A stretch of 64,000 nucleotides of DNA from assembly GCA_029237695.1 (NCBI GenBank), contig CM055266.1, forward strand, positions 123,556,569 to 123,620,568. Direction: 5' to 3'. Both the position numbers and the translations under genes were made by a program. Source of the DNA: Conchocele bisecta. Lineage: Eukaryota; Mollusca; Bivalvia; Lucinida; Thyasiridae. Under the pieces are notes generated by a model. It ran no database searches. It saw nothing but the letters and a program-made list of their open reading frames with translations, and was not told the origin of the DNA. Of this stretch, positions 20,901-25,835 are shown one piece after another (position 1 is the first letter of the stretch; every line of letters starts with the position of its first letter).

Positions 20901-22436
20901 TTTGTGGATTTGACAAAACGTTGCTATTTTTATTGTTTTCAATATAAAGCCAAGCAACGTGTCGGCAAAACGAAACTACAGTAGCCTATTTCACCAACAT
21001 TGCAAAGTATACTTTTCTAGCAAAGTATACTTTGAGGGAGTACGGTAATCATTTATTTTTCCTGAAATGCATTATTTCGTATAGAACTAACGACTGCATA
21101 TATTTGATGATTAAAAGCATGCAGAATTATTATACTGAATTTATTACATTATCACAGCCAAAATGACTGTGATAATGTAATAAATTCAGTATAGCGGTAA
21201 TAAAAATTAATAAATTTATCCTAAAATTGAAAATTTCTCCGTCAAAGTATACTTTGCAATGTTGGTGAAATTGGCTACTGAAACCCGGAAGTTGTTTTAT
21301 GGGATGTTACACATGATTGTCCATGTTTAGTAACCTATTTTTAAGAATTGTCTATTACCTTTTGTGTGGGTGGTTGGTCGGGCGAACGCGACGGCTTAAA
21401 TTAGCGGTAGGGGTTCCTCCTTATAGGAATCACGATTTACCTGGTTTGGCCCTCAGGTACGTTTTTATCTTCGGCTCTTTTGTTACCTGGGATTTGAATT
21501 GGGGTTTTGCCTATTATACAAGTAGTAAGATTATTACTGATCCTACTGCTTTTGGTAGGGGGCCAAGAGATTCTGGTGTGGCGAGGACCTGGCATCAGAT
21601 CAGGATTAATCTGATTTCAGGGCTGAATATTTAGTGTTTTTATGCCACCGGGTTTCGAAGAAATGGGTGGCATATAGTGTTTGGACTGTCCATCTGTCCG
21701 TCCGTCCGTCCGTCCGTCCGTACAGACGAGAGCTACATTGTGAGGTTAACCACACAGTGATGGACTTGTTAAGAGATGCTTATTCCGTTTTAACCCCGTT
21801 ATAAATTGCTCTTGTGGGGTTATTTTGTCTTGTGGGGTTGTTTTTTTCTGTACGATTGATGTTTACGGGGTTTGATTTAGGATGGGTTAGGGTTAGTAAC
21901 CTCACAATGTACGTCTCGTCAGTACGTCCGTCCGTCCGGGGGTTTGAGAGCTTAGGGACGTGGTTAGGAACAAAAGATTCCTTTGTAATATTCCGTAAGC
22001 TCATAAACTCTATTGTTGTTTAGGGGCTTTTTCTTTGTTCTTCAAACAATGGAAATACCCTATAAACCCAAAATGTTGGAATGTCCGTCCGTCCTCCGTC
22101 CGTCCGTCACACTTTTCGGTTAACCACTTTGTCACAGTTTCTCAAATATGCTGCAGGTGGCATCCGCGTTCGACAGAAGCATTTCTTGTTTTTATTGTAA
22201 ATATTCAGTTCAGATATTTGTACATGTTACTGTACCTGAACATGTACTTGTACAGGTAATATATGGGATTTAGTACTAAACCCATTGACCAGGCCTTAAA
22301 TGACCTTAGCTGTTGATAGGCTGTTAAGCTCCAAACAAACAAACAAACTATTACCTTTTGTCCGCAGGTGATGGATGTCTACCACACAACACTGAAACCA
22401 TTGATGCGCGGTGAGGCACCATTGGCGCGCCTCTAG
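2850..22436 (+). CDS. ACOX1: Peroxisomal acyl-CoA oxidase, ACOX1-like (5' partial, nine exons)
   Basis: Acyl-CoA oxidase catalyses the first, FAD-dependent and H2O2-producing step of peroxisomal beta-oxidation. Nine exons can be joined with GT/AG boundaries and matching phase: 2850-2965, 6262-6431, 8482-8647, 9059-9249, 12314-12466, 13920-14025, 17663-17809, 19948-20154 and 22368-22436. They total 1325 bp, about 441 codons, which corresponds to the C-terminal two-thirds of the roughly 660-residue family. Recognisable blocks in order are DNGYL and FRVPRDAML (FAD-binding middle domain), YSAVRRQ, QTQQEKLFP, RMACGGHGYSH, then TYEGENTVMLLQSAR carrying the expected catalytic Glu, and VALVDAFD plus LGRYDGNVYE near the end. 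The protein stops with ARL, a PTS1-type signal. ACOX1/2 fits better than ACOX3. The first exons lie upstream of the window. Residue matches are from family knowledge, not from an alignment run. Confidence 0.93.
3393..4108 (+). mobile_element. Two pearl-like units with CCGT tracts and nested stem-loops
   Basis: Two copies of ATGCCACCGGGTTTCGAAGA (3398 and 3930) form a hairpin with the following GGGTGGCATA. Each is followed by a CCGT/CTGT tract and ends in ATTTCTTGTTTA or a remnant. The first tract is interrupted by two stem-loops: 3467-3622, with arms reading TACTATACTTATGTGGCTA, and 3670-3800. Confidence 0.65.
4196..5370 (+). repeat. Eight-unit about 150-bp array carrying DR1 (AGGTCAaAGGTCA) sites
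   Basis: This is a tandem array in the intron between ACOX1 exons A and B, with a unit length of about 145-165 bp. Each unit reads 'cacctacgtccaaggtcac agttgaaggtcaaaggtcaaacc...'. Seven units contain a perfect AGGTCAAAGGTCA, at 4247, 4399, 4556, 4716, 5043, 5195 and 5348; the unit near 4883 is degenerate. This is the canonical direct repeat with 1-bp spacing bound by RXR heterodimers and HNF4-type nuclear receptors. The array follows the CCGT element at 3930 as its core. ORFs across it are repeat translations. Confidence 0.85.
5371..5960 (+). repeat. Relic pearl-like core sequence
   Basis: 'gcgtagtttgtgtacacaac' with 'cctctgaaaccgttcagt' recurs at 10690-10730, and a related segment is at 56258-56360. 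Two poorly conserved units follow, with 'gtcaatgtcacaca'. No gene is seen. Confidence 0.4.
5976..6215 (+). mobile_element. MITE just upstream of ACOX1 exon B
   Basis: This is a dispersed element of about 240 bp with 'ggactgtgatatg', 'caaaatgattttcagac' and 'catctggatctacactgttt'. Copies or fragments occur at 26405-26630, 44170-44310, 51480-51680, 53950-54160 and 61700-61930. It ends about 50 bp before exon B. Confidence 0.55.
6262..6431 (+). CDS. ACOX1: ACOX1-like exon B
   Basis: The exon runs from after GGCTACAG to the donor GTATGA and is 170 bp long, phase 0 to phase 2. It encodes VERDGTYTKPQNSKLAYGSM, then the helix with IASDCARSLAQCC and RYSAVRRQTEVRPG, all typical of acyl-CoA oxidases. 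It is visibly more GC-rich than the flanking introns. The - strand ORF across it (6084-6509) is a shadow. Confidence 0.93.
6500..6985 (+). mobile_element. Pearl-like element with about 160-bp core x3
   Basis: A short tract 'gacgggcgtccggcaagcgggcgg' is followed by three units starting 'cttgtccacgcaataact' or a variant (near 6568, 6722 and 6877). Each ends with 'tggcggccatttt' or a variant. A related copy is at 56360-56550. Confidence 0.6.
7166..7870 (+). mobile_element. Pearl-like element with CCGT tract and 168-bp core
   Basis: A left hairpin (about 7170-7206) precedes the tract CCGTCCGTCCGTCCGT (7207-7233). Three full 168-bp units and a partial fourth follow, each beginning AAACTTAACATCAGA and ending 'catggtcaaggtcaaatact'. 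The overlapping ORFs at 7171-7691 are translations of the repeat. Confidence 0.75.
7905..8215 (-). mobile_element. Truncated MITE of family A
   Basis: This contains family-A internal sequence ('agtgggagta', 'atgcattgatttt caaattgagtag', 'gagctgctttttgcaactca') but lacks a clean terminus. Full copies are described at 18475-18788. Confidence 0.55.
8216..8466. mobile_element. Palindromic MITE of family B ending at exon C
   Basis: The terminal motif is TTTCACCAAAATTG / AATTTTTGTGAAAT, and the inner core is a near-perfect palindrome at 8307-8379 (ATTATACTGAATTTA...TAAATTCAGTATAAT). Other copies are at 11375-11679, 14318-15053 (interrupted) and 20981-21278. It stops 16 bp before exon C, so the branch site probably lies in the element. 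Confidence 0.75.
8482..8647 (+). CDS. ACOX1: ACOX1-like exon C
   Basis: The exon starts after GGGTTGTAG and ends at a consensus donor GTAAGT. It is 166 bp; phase 2 in and phase 0 out. It encodes SAEELQVIDYQTQQEKLFPA through ISADIEKGQTDELQV and joins exon D to give ELQV-LHASSAGLKA, the family pattern. Its 3' end is partly duplicated 108 bp downstream with a second donor (see 8656-8755). A MITE ends about 16 bp upstream. Confidence 0.93.
8656..8755 (+). repeat. Partial duplicate of exon C end with second donor
   Basis: Bases 8705-8761 repeat, with about ten changes over 54 bp, the last codons and donor of exon C (about 8597-8653). The offset is 108 bp, exactly 36 codons. The frame stays open across the whole interval. 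The copy reads ISADIKNGQIDELQV followed by the donor GTAGGT at 8756. Use of this donor would insert 36 residues without shifting the frame. The upstream donor GTAAGT is stronger and gives the family-length protein, so the copy is called a duplicated or alternative segment, not the main exon. Confidence 0.75.
8766..9035 (+). mobile_element. MITE of family A between exons C and D
   Basis: It starts with CAGAGCTGCAGATAAGGTGC, a variant of the family-A terminus, ten bases after the second donor of exon C. It carries the family interior with 'ttatttgttatcatttg' and 'tttgtaaaagtaaaatatgc'. Together with the MITE at 8216-8466 it nearly fills the intron sequence around exon C. Confidence 0.65.
9059..9249 (+). 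CDS. ACOX1: ACOX1-like exon D (catalytic Glu exon)
   Basis: The exon is 191 bp, from after CATTGCAG to the donor GTGGGT. It encodes LHASSAGLKAVASYM, RMACGGHGYSHASG and TYEGENTVMLLQSAR. By family knowledge the Glu in the EGEN block is the catalytic base that removes the alpha proton of the acyl-CoA. It ends in phase 2 and exon E supplies the last base of an Arg codon. A pearl-like element begins about 23 bp after the donor. Confidence 0.94.
9273..9765 (+). mobile_element. Pearl-like element (GAGCCCGC family)
   Basis: The left hairpin CGAGCCCGCTTGCGGAAAGC is followed by 'gagacatagtgatcacaatg', a short 'catccgtccgtc' tract, and core units of about 168 bp with 'gtcaaggtcaaatgacttag'. It ends GGCCCGCGGTCATCTTG. 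A longer copy is at 48382-49827. Confidence 0.7.
9766..9934. mobile_element. Pogo/Tigger-like TIR fragments
   Basis: TACAGTGGAACCTCTCTAAA at 9867 pairs with its inverted copy ending GGGGTTCCACTGTATA at 9934. TA at both ends is consistent with a TA target duplication of Tc1/mariner-pogo type. A second half-terminus (ACAGTAGAACTCCTCTAAAC) starts at 9769. Confidence 0.55.
9985..10228 (+). mobile_element. SINE, 3' part
   Basis: This carries 'ctggtgtggcgaggacctgg', 'gggctgaatat', a T-rich hinge, 'gggatttagtactaaac' and the tail 'aggctgttaaaccccaacaaac'. These are diagnostic of the window's most frequent SINE (full copy 17849-18282). The 5' half is missing. Confidence 0.7.
10405..11220 (+). mobile_element. 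Pearl-like remnant followed by a SINE 3' end
   Basis: 10405-11085 has a hairpin-like start ('cagaagtcgtgactatagtcacc'), a CATCGTCGTC tract and degenerate core units ('gacggattgcttcaatatttgga', 'gatggattgcttcaatgtttgga'). 11090-11220 is the 3' part of the common SINE, ending 'aggccgttaaaccccaataaac'. Confidence 0.5.
11375..11679. mobile_element. Complete family-B MITE
   Basis: The termini GTAGCCTATTTCATCAACATT and AATGTTGGTGAAATTTGCTAC are inverted copies. The centre is a perfect palindrome (about 11471-11536) around 'cacagccattttggctgtg'. No coding capacity. Confidence 0.75.
11680..12045 (-). mobile_element. Family-A MITE
   Basis: Interior motifs of family A in reverse order end at 'caccttatctggagct' (12045). 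It directly abuts the family-B element at 11375-11679, sharing the boundary near 11680. Confidence 0.65.
12145..12270 (+). repeat. Degenerate CCGT-tract remnant
   Basis: 'acctcccgcatacaggggtatatag' followed by a 'cgttcgtccatccatctgtc' tract resembles the left end of pearl-like elements, without a core array. It ends about 45 bp before ACOX1 exon E. Confidence 0.4.
12314..12466 (+). CDS. ACOX1: ACOX1-like exon E
   Basis: The exon is 153 bp, from after CTGTGCAG to the donor GTGAGC. It encodes YLVKCYAQASKGGQLSGAIS, then YLNHANQPSS and LIEAYEHVAAR, from the C-terminal helical domain. Both ends are phase 2. The loop after YLN is shorter than in vertebrate ACOX1. Confidence 0.91.
12570..12720 (+). 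repeat. 80-bp tandem duplication
   Basis: 'cagaaaatggggaacagata' with 'gcttcattgatggaatgtc' appears twice, 80 bp apart. The rest of 12475-13210 shows nothing recognisable. Confidence 0.6.
13213..13389 (+). mobile_element. tRNA-derived SINE candidate
   Basis: GTGAGTTCAATCCTTACC resembles a pol III B box (GGTTCAAATCC). It is followed by 'gtatttccatccgactggtctgtcggatgagactttaa' and 'ctctatgaccttagcggttg'. A second copy of the same body is at 54560-54735, which supports a dispersed tRNA-derived SINE. Confidence 0.6.
13390..13893. mobile_element. TIR element with TTAA-like ends before exon F
   Basis: The termini TTAAAGGTACATGCCCACTT and its inverted partner ending GTGGGAATCTACCTTTAA are followed on both sides by 'agtaggcaca...' type sequence. 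TTAA at the outer ends suggests a TTAA target. Shorter relatives are at 41868-42122 and 55715-55912. No transposase ORF. Its end is 26 bp from exon F. Confidence 0.65.
13920..14025 (+). CDS. ACOX1: ACOX1-like exon F
   Basis: The exon is 106 bp, from after CCTGTACAG to the donor GTAAGG. It encodes LIKSAATTIEQKMNSGASLE and EARNQASVQMVRAAT from the C-terminal domain. It starts in phase 2 and ends in phase 0. A TIR element with TTAA-like ends stops about 26 bp upstream. Confidence 0.88.
14318..15053. mobile_element. Family-B MITE split by a pearl-like element
   Basis: The MITE left half (14320-14412) starts TAGCCGATTTCACCAACATT. The right half (15006-15053) ends 'gcaatgttggtgaaatcggctac'. Between them 14413-15005 is a pearl-like element with hairpin CAGGTTTTTTGAAAAAAAATCC-type arms, a 'gggtgggcgggcgggcgcc' tract and core units like those at 1-545. 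Confidence 0.7.
15216..15709. mobile_element. Family-C TIR element
   Basis: The long inverted termini start TACTGTACTTGTCTGTTTCA and end GTTTCATGAAACAGACAGTA. Inner arms share AAACAATGCAAAAACAATAT. The interior repeats 'ccccatgttaaattcccatag'. A second, shorter copy is at 50324-50620. No transposase ORF. Confidence 0.65.
16315..16442. mobile_element. Family-D MITE
   Basis: The inverted ends are GTTATTGTGATTCTAC / GTAGAATTACAATAAC, with the inner motif 'cccgtctgaa...cacccgag...cagacggg'. This is a relative of 17452-17639. The remaining sequence from 15710 to 17450 shows no recognisable gene or repeat. Confidence 0.65.
17452..17639. mobile_element. Family-D MITE with duplicated left arm
   Basis: The ends are GTTATTGTGATTCTACACAG and the inverted CTGTGTAGAATCACAATAAC. 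A 92-bp near-perfect palindrome lies at 17525-17616. The left arm is present twice in direct order before the inverted right arm. It ends 23 bp upstream of ACOX1 exon G. Confidence 0.8.
17663..17809 (+). CDS. ACOX1: ACOX1-like exon G
   Basis: The exon is 147 bp, phase 0 at both ends, from after TGTTTCAG to the donor GTGAGT. It encodes AHTQAYVVRTFTQVV, LHTLCRLYAIHGISERMGDF and LQ. This matches the ACOX segment holding LYxxxGIxxxxGDFLQ. A palindromic MITE ends 23 bp upstream (17639) and a SINE starts 39 bp downstream (17849). Confidence 0.92.
17849..18282 (+). mobile_element. Full-length SINE with 14-bp target duplication
   Basis: This 434-bp element starts AGTGGGTGGTTGGTCGGGCG and ends in an (AAAC)n-like tail 'caacaaacaaacaaacaaa'. 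It is flanked by perfect 14-bp duplications CTGTCTGTTGCTAG at 17835-17848 and 18283-18296. It is the reference copy for the SINE family named elsewhere. The internal promoter is degenerate, so tRNA origin is only possible. Confidence 0.85.
18303..18474 (+). mobile_element. tRNA-derived SINE head
   Basis: 'tgtctgagcgtttagagcac' followed by 'gaggttgtgggtttaaacc' resembles the A and B boxes of a tRNA. The following 'attccatcgcagtggtctttctgg' resembles the body of the SINE at 13213. Confidence 0.5.
18475..18788. mobile_element. Full family-A MITE with 6-bp target duplication
   Basis: The terminal inverted repeats are CAGAGCTCCAGATAAG / CTAATCTGGAGCTCTG. ACATGC flanks both sides (18469-18474 and 18789-18794). 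The interior has 'cagctgcaaaaagcagctca' and 'actcccacttttgataatca'. Other copies: 8766-9035, 11680-12045, 25402-25813, 43655-43929 and 56713-56957. Confidence 0.8.
19096..19453. mobile_element. Family-E palindromic MITE, copy 1
   Basis: This element of about 357 bp starts ATAATTCCAGCACAAAAATA. Its right part is a palindrome with arms of about 70 bp centred near 19375 ('ggacgaggccttccggccttcgtcc'). Near-identical copies are at 23817-24174 and 53507-53871, which suggests recent activity. Confidence 0.8.
19655..19905 (+). repeat. Three-unit about 97-bp tandem repeat before exon H
   Basis: 'caaactgcttgattgcga' recurs at about 19661, 19754 and 19856, each followed by 'gataatctnggcaagattaacgcag' or a shortened form. 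It ends about 45 bp before ACOX1 exon H. Confidence 0.65.
19948..20154 (+). CDS. ACOX1: ACOX1-like exon H
   Basis: The exon is 207 bp, phase 0 at both ends, from after ATTACAG to the donor GTAAGT. It encodes DGYLSGRQAEMV, EVRPNAVALVDAFDYPDQIL and LGRYDGNVYEALYEYAKSSP. This is the conserved distal block of acyl-CoA oxidases. It is GC-rich against AT-rich introns. Confidence 0.93.
20155..20980. other. AT-rich intron sequence
   Basis: I see no gene, inverted repeat or tandem array here. The stretch 20280-20700 is very AT-rich with poly-A and poly-T runs. Confidence 0.5.
20981..21278. mobile_element. Complete family-B MITE
   Basis: The termini are GTAGCCTATTTCACCAACATT and AATGTTGGTGAAATTGGCTAC. 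The central palindrome TTATACTGAATTTATTACAT...TAATAAATTCAGTATA is at about 21129-21196. Confidence 0.75.
21366..22347 (+). mobile_element. SINE interrupted by a pearl-like element, at ACOX1 last acceptor
   Basis: A SINE of the 17849 family is flanked by the 14-bp duplication CTATTACCTTTTGT at 21352-21365 and 22348-22361. It is split at its T-run by a pearl-like element at 21641-22189: hairpin ATGCCACCGGGTTTCGAAGA, CCGT tracts with two stem-loops, and the end GCATTTCTTG. The right target copy supplies the polypyrimidine tract directly in front of the acceptor of ACOX1 exon I. Confidence 0.85.
22368..22436 (+). CDS. ACOX1: ACOX1-like last exon I with PTS1-type end
   Basis: The exon is 69 bp, starts after TCCGCAG, and encodes VMDVYHTTLKPLMRGEAPLA-RL followed by TAG. 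Ala-Arg-Leu fits the PTS1 pattern [SAC][KRH][LM]. Its 3' splice site is only 6 bp from the boundary of a SINE insertion. The terminal codons are repeated 40 bp downstream. Confidence 0.9.
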   Translation: MMDVYHTTLKPLMRGEAPLARL

Positions 22437-22448
22437 AGAGAAAATGTG

Positions 22449-22477
22449 TTGTGAGGCACCATTAGTGCGCCTCTAGA
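22449..22477 (+). repeat. Tandem copy of the ACOX1 terminal codons
   Basis: GTGAGGCACCATT at 22411 recurs at 22451, and each copy is followed by GCGCCTCTAGA or its one-base variant GTGCGCCTCTAGA. The second copy lies just past the stop codon, in the 3' UTR. Read in the same way it would end VRL rather than ARL. Confidence 0.75.
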
Positions 22478-22910
22478 TGGACAATATAAACAGCCACCAG
22501 TTAAGGCCATAAACAAAAAGTACTTTGGTTCTCAGATATCGTTGCATTAGAAAAATATCTGCGCGTCGGGGCATTTTATTGCCATGGACAAATATAAACA
22601 TATTGTAAATTCGCCCCATGATCGATCAAAAGACAACCCTGCAATTTATGTTAAATCCTATCATGTCATGTCTGGTGATTTTTTTTTCGTTTCTAAAAAG
22701 GTTATAGTAGATTAAGTGAGCATATATCTGAACCACATGTTTATTTGACATTCAAATGCATGTGACGACTTAAACAAATCAGAGACGACAATCTGAAACA
22801 AAACAAAATGTTAAAAAGTCCACCCTTACGCATCATATTCTGCAAACGCCGTGTCTGAGAAACAAAGTACTTTTTTATGGCCTCATGAACAGATAATATT
22901 GTTTGTTTTC

Positions 22911-23166
22911 TCACATATGTGACACACTATGTGATTATGTATCTTCAGACATCTGCTTAATTAATTACAAAATCTACAATATTTTCCGTAAATGGCGTCA
23001 AATGTTGACAAAATTTCAGAGTACATGTAGAATTATATGTTCCGCATGTACTTTGAATATTTTGTCAACTTTTGACTTAATTTATGGAAAATATTGTAAA
23101 TTGTGTAAACGTATTTCATGAATTTACGCAGATGTCTGAAGGTACAAAATCCCATGGTGTGTCTCA
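22911..23166. mobile_element. Family-F MITE
   Basis: Inverted halves carry 'catatgtgacacactatgtg' and 'ccatggtgtgtctcatat', with inner arms 'acaatattttccgtaaatgg' and 'tatggaaaatattgtaaatt'. The best copy is at 44376-44648. The sequence 22480-22910 is probably ACOX1 3' UTR and intergenic; no clear AATAAA was assigned. Confidence 0.6.
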
Positions 23167-23213
23167 TATTTCTTTTACTTATTTTACAACGACATTGTAC
23201 ATGTATATACATG

Positions 23214-23270
23214 CTTTGGCAGCACACGAGAATCGTCTCCCAAGGAGACGATTCTCGTGTGCTGCCAAAG
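23214..23270. repeat. Perfect 57-bp hairpin
   Basis: CTTTGGCAGCACACGAGAAT and its exact inverted copy ATTCTCGTGTGCTGCCAAAG surround a GTCTCC...GGAGAC core. Weaker inverted similarity continues outward (about 23143-23305), so this is probably the centre of another MITE. Confidence 0.7.
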
Positions 23271-23816
23271 TATGTTTATGAAGTGAAATATGTAAAAGAT
23301 AATATGTTGGAAAACAGTTGATAATACACGTGTTCAAGCTCTCCTTTAATTGGGGGCTCGTGTACAAACTGGACCAATAAACAGATGCATGATTTTAGGC
23401 AATGCTGTGATTTAATCAAACATTTACCCGTGTTCATCCGATATAGCCATTTGTGTTGGTCTACATACATATACTGACAGTTACTATATGATGTAACAAA
23501 CGTAGATAGATATAGAGGATCTCAAGCGAGTTCCCATTTGATATGATATTAATGAAACGAGTCTCGCATAGTTTGTGCACCGAGCCTCTGGACAATTTTC
23601 ATAAATCTCATATCAAATGGAAACGAGTTTAGGATTCGTTTTATCACATGACTTTACCGTCCAAAGAGCAGCCAACATGGAGATATCCAATACATTTCAG
23701 TGAGCCGACGCCATTGACTATTTTCACATCTAGTTAAAAATCTTAGTTTTAATCCCTGCAAGAAAATTATTATAAATATGCCATGTAATATGTTGCTGTT
23801 CTTTGTAAACACTTCA

Positions 23817-24174
23817 TAATTCCAGCACAAAAATATTTACACAATTCCCTAACATTTGATCGGCCCGTAGCAAGTCTCTGTCCAAAATTTATATCCCAGT
23901 AGACTCCCACGCTAAACTACTTTCCGTAACCGTGAGGCGCAGTTAAAATAATTCTTAAGAAAACGGAAAATAAACACATTTTCTTGATGAATTTATTTCA
24001 AATGATGGAATTATAAGGAATGAATGGCCTTTTTGTCGAATTTATCGGGGATATAAACTTGGAAAAGTCGCGGGAATACTGGACGAGGCCTTCCGGCCTT
24101 CGTCCAGTATTCCCGCGACTTTTCGAAGTTTATACCCCGATAAATTCCACAAAAATGCCATTCATTCCTATAAT
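23817..24174. mobile_element. Family-E palindromic MITE, copy 2
   Basis: Near-identical to 19096-19453, with the same termini and the same palindrome centre 'ggacgaggccttccggccttcgtcc'. ORFs inside are palindrome translations. Between 24175 and 24640 I see no other feature. Confidence 0.8.
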
Positions 24175-24789
24175 ATCACCAAACGGGAACACATTCAAAT
24201 TTCAGTAATGTTAACGAGTCACAGACGCTTCTAATGACATTTCAAACATGATGACGTCAATGTCAACACATCATTGCCTTGTCGCGCCATTACTGACGTC
24301 ATTTGGAACATCTCCATTTTATGTTGGCGCAAAATAAGGAATACATAATTAGGGCGATGCGGCCAGCCAATCAAATCGCTCCAGATATTACTACAGGTGT
24401 GTCATATCACATTTATGAAATGGGTTACAGCACAGAATAACTATGCTTTCATGTAATAAAGCAAATTGTGACATATGATTATCAAAAGTGCAAGATGATA
24501 GGATGTGTTGGGGTTCTCTTTCATGTGCATGTATCTGACTTAGGTACTTCCATTCCACTTTCAAGTAATTTTAGCCAAATCTGAAAATATTCATAAAAAC
24601 AACATAGATCCTGATGAGATAGCTCATTATAATGGCCTACACTATTCATCATGTATTTGGGAACTGCCTTACACATATGTGGCTGTGACTGGAGAAATGG
24701 GGCTTATGGGTTTTGTGACCAGTGTATATCCTGATCAGCCTGTGCATCAGGTTTCTGACCAGCAGTATAGGTCCTTATCAGGCGGGAGT

Positions 24790-25064
24790 CACAGGTTGAA
24801 GTAACGGACCGATGTCTATAAATACATTAAATATGCCTAAAAGCATCAATAAATAAACAATTTTTTTTTACTCCCTCCATATAGACTCCATATAAGCATC
24901 AATAAATGAAGAAGAAAAAAAGCTAAAAAAATGTTTTTACTCCCTCCATATAAACTATATGGAGGGAGTAAAAAAAAATGTTTAGCTTTTTTTGTCTTCA
25001 TTTATTGATGCTTTTAGGCATATTTAATGTATTTATAGACCTCGGTCCGTTACTTCAACCTGTG
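24790..25064. mobile_element. Family-H palindromic MITE with 8-bp target duplication
   Basis: It starts CACAGGTTGAAGTAACGGAC and ends in the inverted GTCCGTTACTTCAACCTGTG. GCGGGAGT flanks it at 24782-24789 and 25065-25072. The 8-bp duplication and CA...TG ends suggest a hAT-type non-autonomous element. It sits inside an older relic of the 'gatcctgatcagactg' family (24640-25330). Confidence 0.75.
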
Positions 25065-25401
25065 GCGGGAGTGTGATATTTGATCCAGAGCTACACTGGT
25101 CACAAATCTCATAAGCCCCATGTTTCCAGGCTTATGATTTATTTATACAACCAGAGTAGATCAATCATCAGCCTGTGCTGATCAGGATCTGCACCGTTTG
25201 CCATTCCATCAATGAAACTTCCGCCATGCTTCTAACAAGCAGTATAGGTGATTATCAGGCTGCACGAGTGCACTATTAGATCGGGAGCTACACGGTCACA
25301 AGTCACATAAACATAAAATCCCATTACCCCACCCACCTGGTATTGTACTGTACCCTACTATCTAAGTTCTATGATAGTAGCCTGCAGCACGACACAAGGT
25401 G

Positions 25402-25813
25402 CAGAACTCCAGATAAGGTGCGTATTGCCGTATTTTACGCACTTATTTTAGCTGAATACGTATTGATTATCAACAGTGGGAGTACAAAATCCTCACAGCA
25501 ATGTGAAAATATGCATTGATTTTCAAATCGAGTGGTGAAAAGACTGTAATAAAGTTGAAAATATACTTAGTTGAGCTGCAAAAGCTTTTTGCAGCTCAAC
25601 TAAGTACATTTTCAGCTGTATGACAGTATAAATAAGTGAATAAGTAATAATACACTCACATAAGTGAATGTTTAAAGTTGTTTTGATAATTTATTCCCTA
25701 TTTAATGATGAAGAAAATCAATAATCCATTTGTAAAAAAAAAAGAAAATATGCATTTAATTTGAAATCAGGGGTTACAATACTCTTTAGACACAAAGCTT
25801 ATATGGAGCTCTG
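25402..25813. mobile_element. Family-A MITE
   Basis: The termini are CAGAACTCCAGATAAGGTGC and AGCTTATATGGAGCTCTG. Near its middle, 'gagctgcaaaagctttttgcagctc' forms a palindrome. Confidence 0.75.
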
Positions 25814-25835
25814 AGGTGTATGGCTCTGAGCTCTG

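Noticed and set aside
23033..23470. Overlapping ORFs on both strands
   Set aside because: They mirror each other because the region is made of two palindromic MITEs.
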